Source: Flavobacteriia bacterium 40-80
GTDB lineage: Bacteria; Bacteroidota; Bacteroidia; Flavobacteriales_D; Crocinitomicaceae
DNA: 64,000 nt
Assembly (NCBI GenBank): GCA_001899145.1
Contig: MKVF01000004.1
Coordinates: 1 to 64,000, forward strand
Direction of reading: 5' to 3'
Shown here: positions 27,485 through 36,395 of the stretch, piece by piece
How the letters are laid out: each line of letters starts with the position of its first letter
How positions within the stretch are numbered: position 1 is the stretch's first letter
The notes under the pieces: generated by a model
Database searches by the model: none
Told to the model about the DNA's origin: nothing
The model's input: the letters and a program-made list of their open reading frames with translations, nothing else
Position numbers and translations under genes: made by a program

Positions 27485-27946
27485 ATGAGCGACGAAAACA
27501 TTCAACTGGTAGATTATTACATCCGAATGAACTGGCATAAATTGTCCCGCATGTACAATAACAAGGCGATGGAATACGGATTGACGATCTCTACAGGCTA
27601 CATATTACTTATTATTGACAAAGAAGGAACTCCCAGCACACAGCTGGGCCCTAAAATGGGAATGGAGCCGACCAGCTTATCCAGAACTTTAAAATCAATG
27701 GAAGATGCCGGTTTGATTTACAGAAAACAGGCAGACGGGGACTACCGTAAGGTGCTGGTATTTCTGACAGAAAAAGGTGTGGAACTACGTAAGCTGACAA
27801 AAAGCACCATATTGGAATTCAATGAAAAGCTGAAAATCAGGGTCAGCCCGGCAAAGCTGAAAAGCTTTTACGAAGTTATGAAGACGATTGACACCATGGT
27901 TGAAAAGGAACTTAATGCACACAAAAACAAGAAACAATTTTATTAA
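27485..27946 (+). CDS. MarR family transcriptional regulator
   Basis: Winged-helix regulator of 153 residues. The DNA-binding part (about residues 45-105) reads PSTQLGPKMGMEPTSLSRTLKSMEDAGLIYRKQADGDYRKVLVFLTEKG, with recognition helix and basic wing; helices at both ends form the dimer interface. It lies 24 bases before a FadN-type gene on the same strand, so it is the first gene of the beta-oxidation unit and probably an acyl-CoA-responsive repressor of it (inference from position). Confidence 0.92.
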   Translation: MSDENIQLVDYYIRMNWHKLSRMYNNKAMEYGLTISTGYILLIIDKEGTPSTQLGPKMGMEPTSLSRTLKSMEDAGLIYRKQADGDYRKVLVFLTEKGVELRKLTKSTILEFNEKLKIRVSPAKLKSFYEVMKTIDTMVEKELNAHKNKKQFY

Positions 27947-27970
27947 TCCATTAAAATTAACAGTAGTAAA

Positions 27971-30376
27971 ATGAATCGAATAATTAAAAAAGTAGCCGTT
28001 CTTGGTTCCGGTGTAATGGGATCCAGAATTGCCTGTCATTTTGCGAATGTTGGATGCGAAGTAGTCTTATTAGACATCGTACCAAGAGAGCCTAATGATG
28101 CAGAAAAAGGAAAAGGTCTTACCTTGGAGAGCAAACAGGTAAGAAACAGAATTGTCAATGATTCCTTACAATTTGCCCTGGCCTCTAACCCGTCACCTAT
28201 TTACAGGAAGTCTTTTGCAAAAAGAATTACCACAGGAAATTTCGATGACGACATGAAGCTGATAGCTGATTGTGACTGGGTGATCGAAGTGGTGATCGAA
28301 CGGTTGGATATCAAGCAACAGGTTTTTGAACACGTTGAAAAATTCCGTAAACCGGGAACAATCATTTCTTCTAACACTTCCGGAATTCCAATCCACCTGA
28401 TGTTAGAAGGCAGAAGCGATGATTTTAAAGCGCATTTCCTGGGGACACACTTCTTTAATCCTCCGCGTTATTTACAATTACTGGAGCTCATCCCTACTCC
28501 GTCCACACAACAAGAAGTTATTGATTTCCTGATGGATTACGGAACAAAAATCTTAGGCAAGAAAACTGTTCTTTGTAAAGATACACCGGGATTCATCGGA
28601 AACCGTATCGGAGTTTACTCCATGGCAAAAGTAATGGAGCTGGCACAGGACTTAGGGTTAACAATCGAAGAAGCGGATTCACTTACAGGAGCAATCCTTG
28701 AGCGCCCTAAAACAGGAACCTTTAAATTAGGTGACTTAGTTGGTCTGGATACGGCTTACAATGTTACAAAAGGCCTTCAGGCAAACCTGAAAGATGATGA
28801 GATGGTGAAAGAGCTGAAAGATTCTAAAGTTCTGAACTTCCTGATCGAAAATAAATTTTTAGGTGACAAAACGAAAAAAGGTTTCTACTATAAAGAAAAA
28901 GATGCGGAAGGAAATACCAATCGTTTTGCGCTGAACCTGAAGACGCTGGAATACCGCCCGATGGAAAAAGCAAAGCTTCCGGTTCTCGAAATGGCGAAAC
29001 AAGCTCCGGATCTTAAAACAAGATTAGGGATCCTGTTAAGCGACAAAACCAAAGCCGGTGATCTTTTAAGAAAGCATTTCGCTTCACTTTTCGCTTATAT
29101 TTCTCAACGTCTTCCGGAAATATCAGATGTTCTTTACAGCATTGATGACGCCATCAGAACCGGATATGCATGGACTTTCGGCCCATTCGAAAACTGGGAT
29201 TTAATTGGTATCAAAAAAGGCATCGAGCTGGTTGAAAGCGAAGGTTATAAAGTAGCGGAATGGGTAAAAGAACTCGTTGCTGCCGGACATGAGTCTTTCT
29301 ACAAAGTGGAAGGCGGAAAAAAATATTTCTATGATATTGCCAGCAAATCCTATAAAGTAATTCCGGGGACAGAAGACATGGTTATTTTAGATGCTTTAAG
29401 AGCGGAAAATACCATCTTCAAAAATGCGGAAGTGACCTTAGTGGATCTGGGTGACGGCATCTTAAATCTTGAATTCCATACCAAAATGAATACCATCGGC
29501 GGTGGTGTTCTTGAAGGAATTAATAAAGCGATTGATATCGCTGAAAAAGACTATAAAGGACTAGTAATCTACAATACAGGCGCTCACTTCTCTGCCGGCG
29601 CAAATGTGGGTATGATCTTCATGATGGCCGCAGAGCAGGATATGGACGAGCTGGATTTCGCGGTAAAAATGTTCCAGAACACCATGATGCGTGTTCGTTA
29701 TTCTAACATTCCTGTTATTGTTGCTCCTCATAACATGGCTTTGGGCGGCGGCTGTGAAATGTCCATGCACGCAGACAAAGTTGTTGCCCATGCCGAATTG
29801 TACATGGGATTAGTAGAATTCGGAGTCGGATTAATTCCGGGCGGTGGCGGTTCTAAAGAATTCGCAAAACGCCTCTCTGATGAACTAAAAGAGGGCGACA
29901 TTAAAATCAACAGATTGAGAGACCGTTTCCTTACAATCGGACAGGCAAAAGTTTCCACTTCAGCCTATGAAGCGTTTGATCTAGGTTATTTACGCGAAGG
30001 CACTGACGAAATTGTCGTTTCAAGAGATTATCATTTGACAAGAGCCAAACGTGCTGCCCTTGAATTAGCTGACAAAGGTTATGTCGCTCCGAAACGTGAG
30101 AAGAATGTAACAGTAGTAGGACAGGAAGGTTTAGGAATTGTGTATGTCGGAGCGAACTCCATGTTATCCGGAAATTATATCTCGGAGCACGACAAAGTCA
30201 TTTCTGAAAAACTGGGCTTTGTACTTTGTGGCGGAGACCTTTCAGAAAATACAGTAGTTTCCGAACAATACTTACTGGATCTTGAACGAAAAGCATTCCT
30301 TGAATTGTGCATGCAGCGTAAAACACTGGAAAGACTGGAAAGCTTAGTAAAAAGTGGGAAAATATTGAGAAATTAG
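27971..30376 (+). CDS. 3-hydroxyacyl-CoA dehydrogenase / enoyl-CoA hydratase
   Basis: Bifunctional beta-oxidation enzyme of 801 residues with the FadN-like domain order: the N-terminal NAD-binding dehydrogenase (KVAVLGSGVMGSRIACHFANVGCEVVLLD, residues about 7-35; HFFNPPRYLQLLELIP with the catalytic His; KDTPGFIGNRIG) precedes a C-terminal crotonase domain (GLVIYNTGAHFSAGANVGMIF, then MALGGGCEMSMHADKVVAHAELYMGLVEFGVGLIPGGGG with oxyanion-hole and catalytic Glu positions). It oxidises and hydrates acyl-CoA intermediates. A thiolase gene follows after an inserted cassette. Between the domains lies a second dehydrogenase-like segment (DAIRTGYAWTFGPFENWDLIG). Confidence 0.93.
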   Translation: MNRIIKKVAVLGSGVMGSRIACHFANVGCEVVLLDIVPREPNDAEKGKGLTLESKQVRNRIVNDSLQFALASNPSPIYRKSFAKRITTGNFDDDMKLIADCDWVIEVVIERLDIKQQVFEHVEKFRKPGTIISSNTSGIPIHLMLEGRSDDFKAHFLGTHFFNPPRYLQLLELIPTPSTQQEVIDFLMDYGTKILGKKTVLCKDTPGFIGNRIGVYSMAKVMELAQDLGLTIEEADSLTGAILERPKTGTFKLGDLVGLDTAYNVTKGLQANLKDDEMVKELKDSKVLNFLIENKFLGDKTKKGFYYKEKDAEGNTNRFALNLKTLEYRPMEKAKLPVLEMAKQAPDLKTRLGILLSDKTKAGDLLRKHFASLFAYISQRLPEISDVLYSIDDAIRTGYAWTFGPFENWDLIGIKKGIELVESEGYKVAEWVKELVAAGHESFYKVEGGKKYFYDIASKSYKVIPGTEDMVILDALRAENTIFKNAEVTLVDLGDGILNLEFHTKMNTIGGGVLEGINKAIDIAEKDYKGLVIYNTGAHFSAGANVGMIFMMAAEQDMDELDFAVKMFQNTMMRVRYSNIPVIVAPHNMALGGGCEMSMHADKVVAHAELYMGLVEFGVGLIPGGGGSKEFAKRLSDELKEGDIKINRLRDRFLTIGQAKVSTSAYEAFDLGYLREGTDEIVVSRDYHLTRAKRAALELADKGYVAPKREKNVTVVGQEGLGIVYVGANSMLSGNYISEHDKVISEKLGFVLCGGDLSENTVVSEQYLLDLERKAFLELCMQRKTLERLESLVKSGKILRN

Positions 30377-30386
30377 AAAGAGATTT

Positions 30387-30414
30387 CAGATAAAAGACAT
30401 CAGACAAAAGACTT
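30387..30414 (+). repeat. left heptad array flanking the four-helix-bundle gene
   Basis: Four consecutive 7-base units CAGATAA, AAGACAT, CAGACAA, AAGACTT lie between the stop of the dehydrogenase gene and the cassette ORF. AGACAAAAGAC at 30402-30412 is the exact reverse complement of GTCTTTTGTCT at 30791-30801 on the other side. Confidence 0.8.
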
Positions 30415-30418
30415 GATT

Positions 30419-30775
30419 ATGGCTCATAATTTTAGAGAATTGAAGATTTGGAAAGATTCCATGAAAGTGGTAAAGTCAGTTTATTTGCTTACCAGTCAGC
30501 TTCCAAATGATGAAAAATTCGGATTGGTGAGTCAGATGAATCGATGTTCTGTTTCAATTCCTTCAAATATCGCAGAAGGTTCAGGAAGAACAAGCAGTAA
30601 GGAGTTCCTTTATTTTCTGAATGTAGGCTTATCGTCAACGTTTGAACTTGAAACACAGTTAATTTTATCAAATGAACTTTTTGATCTGCCAATTTCCGGC
30701 ATTGTCGAGCAGATTCATGAATTACAAAGAATGATAATCGGATTCAAAAAGACATTGGAAGTTCAGGCAGTCTAA
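30419..30775 (+). CDS. four helix bundle protein (23S rRNA intervening-sequence family)
   Basis: Helical protein of 118 residues of the S23/IVP family. The signature is FRELKIWKDSMKVVKSVYLLT near the start and FGLVSQMNRCSVSIPSNIAEGSGR in the middle. Such genes occur inside 23S rRNA intervening sequences of spirochaetes and as free-standing copies in Bacteroidota; their function is unknown. ATG 30419 was chosen over an upstream in-frame TTG (30413). The stop codon lies within the right heptad array. The gene separates two beta-oxidation genes that would normally be adjacent, so it appears to be an insertion. Confidence 0.9.
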   Translation: MAHNFRELKIWKDSMKVVKSVYLLTSQLPNDEKFGLVSQMNRCSVSIPSNIAEGSGRTSSKEFLYFLNVGLSSTFELETQLILSNELFDLPISGIVEQIHELQRMIIGFKKTLEVQAV

Positions 30776-30803
30776 TGTCTAAAATCTAATGTCTTTTGTC
30801 TCT
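30769..30803 (+). repeat. right heptad array flanking the four-helix-bundle gene
   Basis: Five 7-base units AGTCTAA, TGTCTAA, AATCTAA, TGTCTTT, TGTCTCT. Read on the other strand they match the style of the left array, so the pair brackets the gene as inverted repeats. The ATG of the thiolase gene follows 17 bases later. Confidence 0.8.
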
Positions 30804-30819
30804 AAAAAAAGAATTAAAA

Positions 30820-31998
30820 ATGGCACAAAACGCATATATCGTAGCTGGTTTCAGATCAGCAGTTGGAAAAGCAGGAAGAGGAGGTTTCCGCTTTTACCGT
30901 CCGGATGACTTAGCAGCGGATGTTATCGCTCATCTGGTAAAAAGTGTTCCGCAACTGGAAACTAACCGTATTGATGACGTCATCGTAGGAAATGCAACTC
31001 CGGAAGCAGAACAAGGCTTAAACGTAGGTCGTCTGATCTCTTTAATGGGATTAAAATCGGATAAAATTCCGGGAATGACGGTAAACCGCTATTGTTCTTC
31101 CGGTTTGGAAACAATGGCGATCGCTAAAGCGAAAATCGAAACGGGAATGGCTGACTGCATCATCGCAGGTGGTGTTGAATCTATGTCCGTAATGCCAATG
31201 GGAGGATGGAGAATCGTTCCGAATGCAAAAGTCAGCAAAGAGAACCCAACCTGGTACTGGGGAATGGGGCTTACTGCAGAAGCGGTGGCGAACGATTTCA
31301 AGGTTTCCCGTGAAGATCAGGATGCTTTTGCTTTGCATTCACATGAAAAAGCGATCGCAGCAATTAAAGCCGGCAGATTCAAGGATGACATCGTACCGGT
31401 TGAAGTAGAGCGTATTTTCTTAGATGCAAATGAAAAACGCCAGGTAGAAAAATACATCGTAGATACAGATGAAGGCCCGAGAGCATCCACTTTGGAAGCT
31501 TTAGGGAAGCTGAAGCCTGTTTTTGCGAACGGTGGATCCGTAACAGCAGGGAACTCTTCTCAAACATCGGATGGAGCAGCATTTGTATTGATGATGTCCG
31601 AAAAAATGGTGAAAGAATTAGGGCTGGAGCCGATTGCGCGCTTAGTATCGTATTCCGTTGTAGGCGTTGAACCGAGAATTATGGGAATCGGACCGGTTGA
31701 AGCAATTCCTGCCGCTATCAAAAAAGCAGGATTGACATTAAACGATATTAGTTTATTCGAGCTGAACGAAGCGTTTGCTTCTCAATCATTAGCTGTGATC
31801 CGTGAAGTAGGATTAAACCCGGACATCGTAAACGTAAATGGCGGAGCTATCGCTTTAGGCCATCCACTCGGATGTACAGGTGCAAAACTGTCTGTTCAGC
31901 TTATTAATGAGCTGAAACGCCGGAATCAGAAATACGGTGTGGTAACGATGTGTGTTGGTACCGGACAAGGCGCAGCCGGTGTGATTGAGCTGTTATAA
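30820..31998 (+). CDS. acetyl-CoA acyltransferase (3-ketoacyl-CoA thiolase)
   Basis: Thiolase of 392 residues that cleaves 3-ketoacyl-CoA in the last step of beta-oxidation. The active-site Cys lies in [42 protein letters not shown] (His) and the second Cys in [10 protein letters not shown] are all present. ATG 30820 ([17 protein letters not shown]) was chosen because an upstream in-frame TTG (30796) lies inside the heptad array. Together with the dehydrogenase/hydratase at 27971-30376 it makes a complete FadAB-like pair. The transcript ends at a strong terminator. Confidence 0.94.
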   Translation: MAQNAYIVAGFRSAVGKAGRGGFRFYRPDDLAADVIAHLVKSVPQLETNRIDDVIVGNATPEAEQGLNVGRLISLMGLKSDKIPGMTVNRYCSSGLETMAIAKAKIETGMADCIIAGGVESMSVMPMGGWRIVPNAKVSKENPTWYWGMGLTAEAVANDFKVSREDQDAFALHSHEKAIAAIKAGRFKDDIVPVEVERIFLDANEKRQVEKYIVDTDEGPRASTLEALGKLKPVFANGGSVTAGNSSQTSDGAAFVLMMSEKMVKELGLEPIARLVSYSVVGVEPRIMGIGPVEAIPAAIKKAGLTLNDISLFELNEAFASQSLAVIREVGLNPDIVNVNGGAIALGHPLGCTGAKLSVQLINELKRRNQKYGVVTMCVGTGQGAAGVIELL

Positions 31999-32026
31999 GA
32001 GAAATAACTATCAACAATTCAAAATA

Positions 32027-32065
32027 AAAACAAGAAGCTGTCCTTTTGGACAGCTTCTTGTTTTT
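32027..32065. terminator. strong bidirectional terminator
   Basis: Perfect 17-bp stem (32027-32043 pairing with 32048-32064) with a TTTT loop, A run before and T run after. It lies between the convergent thiolase and sixA genes. Confidence 0.97.
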
Positions 32066-32074
32066 CAACATAAC

Positions 32075-32566
32075 TCAAACTTCCGGACGGAAACGATAGG
32101 CTATAACAGCAGTTCCCCGGCTTATCTCTTCCCATTCGTTACATTCAAAAACCAGCTGGATAAATTCTCCTGTCCGTAATTCAACAACCTGTTCCGTAAG
32201 ATAACCTGCCAGGTCTGATATTCCGGAATTATGCCCGATGATCAGCAAATCATTAGCTGAAGAATGATTCACTATTTTTTCAAAGAATTGTTCCCGTTCG
32301 GCTAAATACAGCTCATCCGGGAAGCTGGTTGAAACTACCTTTCCGGAAGATTCCAGCGACTTTTTTATCCCGTTAAAAGTCTGCTGGGTGCGCTTCGCCG
32401 GAGAAATCCATATTTCAAATGGCTTTTCAAATACATAATTTGCAAAAAAACGGTTCAGCTCTTTCATCTGCCGTTTTCCTTTGGGCAACAGCTCACGATC
32501 AAAATCTTTTCCTGTTTTTGAAAACTGATCCGTTTTTGCATGACGAATGATATAAAGTCTTTTCAT
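32075..32566 (-). CDS. SixA-type histidine phosphatase
   Basis: Histidine phosphatase of 163 residues with the RHG-type motif LYIIRHAKTD near the N-terminus and the second catalytic His in LLIIGHNSGISDLAGYL. SixA enzymes dephosphorylate histidine-phosphotransfer proteins; other members act on small molecules, so the substrate is open. ATG 32566 was chosen; an upstream start at 32596 would add MPMNCCNSIN and overlap phoH. The gene begins 10 bases after the phoH stop on the same strand, so the two form an operon. Confidence 0.88.
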   Translation of the reverse strand: MKRLYIIRHAKTDQFSKTGKDFDRELLPKGKRQMKELNRFFANYVFEKPFEIWISPAKRTQQTFNGIKKSLESSGKVVSTSFPDELYLAEREQFFEKIVNHSSANDLLIIGHNSGISDLAGYLTEQVVELRTGEFIQLVFECNEWEEISRGTAVIAYRFRPEV

Positions 32567-32576
32567 ATTTATTGAA

Positions 32577-33899
32577 TTACAGCAATTCATTGGCAAGGTT
32601 TGCCAGTTCCGAACGCTCTCCTTTCTCTAATTTAATATGCGCAAACAGCTTCTGCCCTTTCAAACGATCAATCAGGTAAGCTAATCCATTACTGTTTTCA
32701 TCCAGGTACGGAGTATCTATCTGATGAACATCTCCGGTAAAAACAATTTTAGTATTTTCTCCTGCACGTGTAATAATCGTCTTCACCTCATGAGGAGTTA
32801 AGTTCTGGGCTTCATCAACAATAAAAATAATATTGGACAAGCTTCTTCCCCGAATAAATGCTAAAGGTGTGATGACAATCTTCCCCTGCTCTTCCATTTC
32901 TAAAATGGCCTTGTATTTCTTCTCATTCTCTCCGAACTGCGATTTGATAAATTTTAAATTATCCCATAAAGGCTCCATATAAGGCCCGACCTTGTCTTCT
33001 GCGCCTCCGGGCAAAAATCCGATTTCTTTGTTGGAGAGCGGAACGATCGGACGGGCAAGTATGATCTGGTGATAATGCTTGTGCTGTTCCAGAGCAGATG
33101 CAAGCGCCAGCAATGTTTTCCCTGTTCCTGCGACTCCCTGCAATGCTACGAGTTTGATCTTATCATTCATCAACGCGTTAAGCGCAAATGCCTGTTCTGC
33201 ATTTTTAGGTTTTACACCATAAATAAACTCTTTCTCGATCCGTTCGATCTGATCCGTCCATTGGTTATAAACAGCCAGCGAAGAAGATTTTCCGTTCTTC
33301 AGAATATAATAACCGTTATTGACTTTTTTATCTCCCAGGATACCTTCTTCATCAATCATGCCCTTCGTGAAGATCTGGCGTATGACTTCAGAATCCACAT
33401 GCTCTATCGTATTGGAGCTGGGTTCATTTGTATCAGCGGCTACTTTCCCTGTTTCATAATCCTCCGATTGTATTCCCAGCGCTTTCGCTTTAATTCTCAG
33501 ATTAATGTCCTTCGTCACCAGAACTACTTCCGTCTTCGGCTCATTTTCTTTTACACAAAGTACAGCGTTCAGTATCTTATGATCGTTCTTGGCAGAAGAA
33601 TACACCGTTTCCGCATCCAGATGATGCGGGTGATTTTCCAACACAACTTTAAAATTACCCAGCTTAGGCCCTAATGAAATCCAGTCTTGTAAGCTATTGC
33701 TTCCCGACAGCTTATCAATAAACCGGATCACTTCACGAGCGCAGAAGTTTTTGGTGTCATTTCCTATTTTAAATTTATCGAGCTCTTCTAAAACAGTAAT
33801 GGGAATTGCTACGTTGTTCGAGCCAAAATTGGTGATGGACTGGTGGTCATGTAAAAGTACAGACGTGTCCAATACGAAGATCTTTTTCTTTTTAGCCAT
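32577..33899 (-). CDS. PhoH family protein with PIN domain
   Basis: PIN-PhoH (PhoH2, YlaK-like) protein of 440 residues. The N-terminal PIN nuclease domain has KIFVLDTSVLLHD, EELDKFK and later Asp residues (VLVTKDINLRIKAKALG). The C-terminal P-loop NTPase shows GVAGTGKTLLALASA (Walker A, about residue 255), FIVDEAQNLTPHEVKTIITR (Walker B) and FTGDVHQID. PhoH2 proteins are reported RNA helicase-nucleases; the cellular role here is unknown. It is the first gene of a two-gene unit with the SixA-like phosphatase. Confidence 0.93.
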   Translation of the reverse strand: MAKKKKIFVLDTSVLLHDHQSITNFGSNNVAIPITVLEELDKFKIGNDTKNFCAREVIRFIDKLSGSNSLQDWISLGPKLGNFKVVLENHPHHLDAETVYSSAKNDHKILNAVLCVKENEPKTEVVLVTKDINLRIKAKALGIQSEDYETGKVAADTNEPSSNTIEHVDSEVIRQIFTKGMIDEEGILGDKKVNNGYYILKNGKSSSLAVYNQWTDQIERIEKEFIYGVKPKNAEQAFALNALMNDKIKLVALQGVAGTGKTLLALASALEQHKHYHQIILARPIVPLSNKEIGFLPGGAEDKVGPYMEPLWDNLKFIKSQFGENEKKYKAILEMEEQGKIVITPLAFIRGRSLSNIIFIVDEAQNLTPHEVKTIITRAGENTKIVFTGDVHQIDTPYLDENSNGLAYLIDRLKGQKLFAHIKLEKGERSELANLANELL

Positions 33900-34119
33900 A
33901 TTACAAGGTGAGTTATATCTCTAAAAATAACGGAAATGTGAGGTGATATGACTGCAGCTGCTTCAATAGTTATTTACAACGGTTTGTTAGTAGTGTTATT
34001 TGTTGCTAATTTAAATCAACCGCAGCAATCAACCGGATTTTTCAGAAAAGACAATATGGCTTGATTTTTTATTAGGAGCGGCTTGTGTGTAAAGGATACT
34101 GAGAAAAGGAGAAAGTAAA

Positions 34120-34284
34120 TTACTTTAAAAGGAAGAAGTAAATAATCACCCAGACAGCAATAAAGAAAAGCCCTAAAGAAAAAACGGATCGGAACAGCTT
34201 TCTGTCCTTTTTGATAAGTAAAAGGTACAGTGTATAAACAATAAATACAGCAATTAATCCTATAGGAACGAACGGATATGTCAT
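34120..34284 (-). CDS. small two-helix membrane protein
   Basis: ORF of 54 residues on the minus strand: MTYPFVPIGLIAVFIVYTLY, a basic KKDRKLFR loop, then SVFSLGLFFIAVWVIIYFFLL and a final Lys. Two membrane helices with a positively charged cytoplasmic loop are predicted. A full-consensus -7 box TATCTTTG lies 17 bases upstream, and the stop is TAA. I do not know the family. It fills an otherwise empty 565-base gap between phoH and catalase. Ordinary base composition and the alternating hydrophobic/basic pattern argue that it is real. Confidence 0.6.
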   Translation of the reverse strand: MTYPFVPIGLIAVFIVYTLYLLLIKKDRKLFRSVFSLGLFFIAVWVIIYFFLLK

Positions 34285-34301
34285 GACATGATGATTTCTA
34301 A

Positions 34302-34309
34302 CAAAGATA
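34302..34309 (-). promoter_or_regulatory. -7 promoter box for the 54-residue membrane protein
   Basis: TATCTTTG on the minus strand, an exact TAnnTTTG match. Confidence 0.45.
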
Positions 34310-34417
34310 AGAATATTACTGAAATCAGCTGTAGATAATACGGGTACGTAAAACGGAAAATCGCTAAGCTGAATATTTTAACTTAATGAAACCGGAAAGG
34401 GTCTCACTAATACAACA

Positions 34418-34439
34418 AACCCCGCAAGAATGCAGGGTT
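34418..34439 (-). terminator. probable catalase terminator
   Basis: Hairpin AACCC-C-GCA / TGC-A-GGGTT with one mismatch and a 4-base loop, 26 bases past the catalase stop. The U tract on the minus strand is weak. Confidence 0.5.
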
Positions 34440-34464
34440 CATTATTATCCGGACTATTGCTGTT

Positions 34465-35925
34465 TTAAAGCTCTAAAGTTGTTATATCAATACCCAAAGC
34501 TCTTGCCACACCTGCGCCGTAAGCCGGGTCCGCCCTGTAACAGTTTTTGATATGACGTTCCTGAATAAATTTCTCTGCACCACCCACTTCTGCTGCTGTA
34601 TTACTAAATAAAACTTCCTGCTGCGCGGGAGTCATCAACCGGAACAAGTTACCCGGCTGTGTATAATAATCCTCATCTTCACGATGGTCATAATGAAAAG
34701 CGGCACCTTCCAAAGCCATTGGCGGCTCCGTATATTCCTTACTTTCCGCCCACTGCCCGTAGCTGTTAGGCTCATAATGCAGTGTTGCGCCTTCATTGCC
34801 GTCCACACGCATGGCACCATCGCGGTGGAAATTATGGAACGGACATTTAGGCTTGTTTACGGGGATCTGGTAATGATTTACACCCAACCGGTAACGCTGT
34901 GCATCACCATAAGAGAATAATCTTCCCTGCAGCATTCTGTCAGGTGAGAAACCGATACCGGGCACTACATTCGCAGGATTAAAAGCCGCTTGTTCCACTT
35001 CCGCAAAATAATTTTCCGGGTTACGGTTCAGCTCCATCACTCCCACATCAATCAACGGATAATCACCGTGTGGCCATACTTTCGTTAAATCAAACGGATC
35101 AAAGCGGTACGTTTTCGCATCCGCTTCCGGCATGATCTGTACCTTTAATTGCCATTTAGGGAAATTGCCTTCGTTGATCGCATCAAACAAATCCCTCTGA
35201 TGGCTTTCTCGATCCCGGCCGATAATTTCCCTCGCTTCCTCATTCGTCAGATTCTCAATACCTTGTTCCGATCTGAAGTGGAACTTTACCCAAAACCGTT
35301 CGTTTTGAGCATTTAAAAAACTGAACGTATGACTTCCAAATCCATGCATCGTACGGTACGATTTCGGAATTCCCCGGTCGCTCATTACGATCGTTACCTG
35401 GTGTAACGCTTCCGGCAAAAGTGTCCAGAAATCCCAGTTGTTATTCGCGCTGCGCAGATTGGTATGCGGATCTCTTTTCACCGCTTTGTTAAGATCAGGG
35501 AACTTATAAGGGTCTTTCAGGAAAAATACAGGCGTGTTATTACCTGCTAAATCCCAGTTTCCTTCTTCTGTATAGAACTTTATTGCAAAACCACGAATAT
35601 CTCTTTCTGCATCAGCAGCGCCCCGTTCACCTGCAACAGTTGAAAAACGTACGAATACATCCGTCTTTTTGCCTATCTCCGAAAAAATTTTTGCTTTGGT
35701 GTATTGCGAAATATCATTTGTTACGGTAAATGTACCATAGGCTCCGGAGCCTTTAGCGTGCATCCTTCTTTCGGGAATCACTTCACGGTCAAAATGTGCC
35801 AGCTTTTCCAGGAACCAGAAATCTTCCAGCATCATTCCGCCGTGTCTCCCTGCTGTTTTTACGTTTTGGTTTTCGGCAATGGGACGGCCCGATACCGAGG
35901 TAAGCTTTTTCTTTTCTTCTGACAT
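34465..35925 (-). CDS. katA: catalase, haem type
   Basis: Monofunctional haem catalase of 486 residues (small-subunit clade) that breaks down hydrogen peroxide. The catalytic His56 lies in [13 protein letters not shown], the catalytic Asn in [12 protein letters not shown], and the haem-ligand Tyr in [14 protein letters not shown]. The NADPH-binding region (HRDGAMR) and the typical [11 protein letters not shown] start are present. It is cytoplasmic, with no signal peptide. It is a single gene with a 470-base upstream gap shared with a divergent histidine kinase gene; no peroxide-response operator could be recognised there. Confidence 0.97.
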   Translation of the reverse strand: MSEEKKKLTSVSGRPIAENQNVKTAGRHGGMMLEDFWFLEKLAHFDREVIPERRMHAKGSGAYGTFTVTNDISQYTKAKIFSEIGKKTDVFVRFSTVAGERGAADAERDIRGFAIKFYTEEGNWDLAGNNTPVFFLKDPYKFPDLNKAVKRDPHTNLRSANNNWDFWTLLPEALHQVTIVMSDRGIPKSYRTMHGFGSHTFSFLNAQNERFWVKFHFRSEQGIENLTNEEAREIIGRDRESHQRDLFDAINEGNFPKWQLKVQIMPEADAKTYRFDPFDLTKVWPHGDYPLIDVGVMELNRNPENYFAEVEQAAFNPANVVPGIGFSPDRMLQGRLFSYGDAQRYRLGVNHYQIPVNKPKCPFHNFHRDGAMRVDGNEGATLHYEPNSYGQWAESKEYTEPPMALEGAAFHYDHREDEDYYTQPGNLFRLMTPAQQEVLFSNTAAEVGGAEKFIQERHIKNCYRADPAYGAGVARALGIDITTLEL

Positions 35926-36395
35926 AATCGTTAAAATTTAACTGTTAAAATTATTTACGTTTAACTCCAAATCAGCATTCATCACCATCCCAACCAACAA
36001 ACTGTTAACCAACACATTAATCACAACTAAAAAGTCTTCATTTTCTCTATCCGCAATTTATTTCCTATTGATCAACTATACTGAATACAATGATTTTTCT
36101 TTATTAAATACTTTAGTTTTTTATGAAAGTTATGTTCTTTAAGTATGTATGCTTATAAATCCTGTAATAACATCAATTTTCAGATACTTATTTCAGTTTT
36201 TTCTTCAAAAAAGCATGTACTTAAAGATAATCATTCTCTTTTAAAAACCGGCATTTCTGACAGGAAATATTGTTGGTTCAACAGTGTACGGTTTCTTAAT
36301 CAGATAAAGTAAGGCATTTGCCGTATTTTGTCAAATAAAAATTTACATCAATTTTGCTCCGTAATTGCACATCACCCTTATTATAAGAACCAGCT
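35926..36395. other. 470-base divergent intergenic region
   Basis: AT-rich region between catalase and the histidine kinase. It must contain both promoters, but no full TAnnTTTG box with -33 TTG at proper spacing stood out; the nearest for the kinase is a CAATTTTG word about 40 bases before its start. No ORF, RNA gene or long repeat was seen. Confidence 0.5.

Noticed and set aside
30796-30819. TTG start of the thiolase gene at 30796
   Set aside because: It lies in the heptad array; the family's usual N-terminus begins at ATG 30820.
33069-33674. Open frame of 201 codons on the + strand inside the PIN-PhoH gene
   Set aside because: Antisense to the PhoH P-loop and PIN regions; composition is Cys/Arg/Phe-heavy, no start context, no family resemblance.
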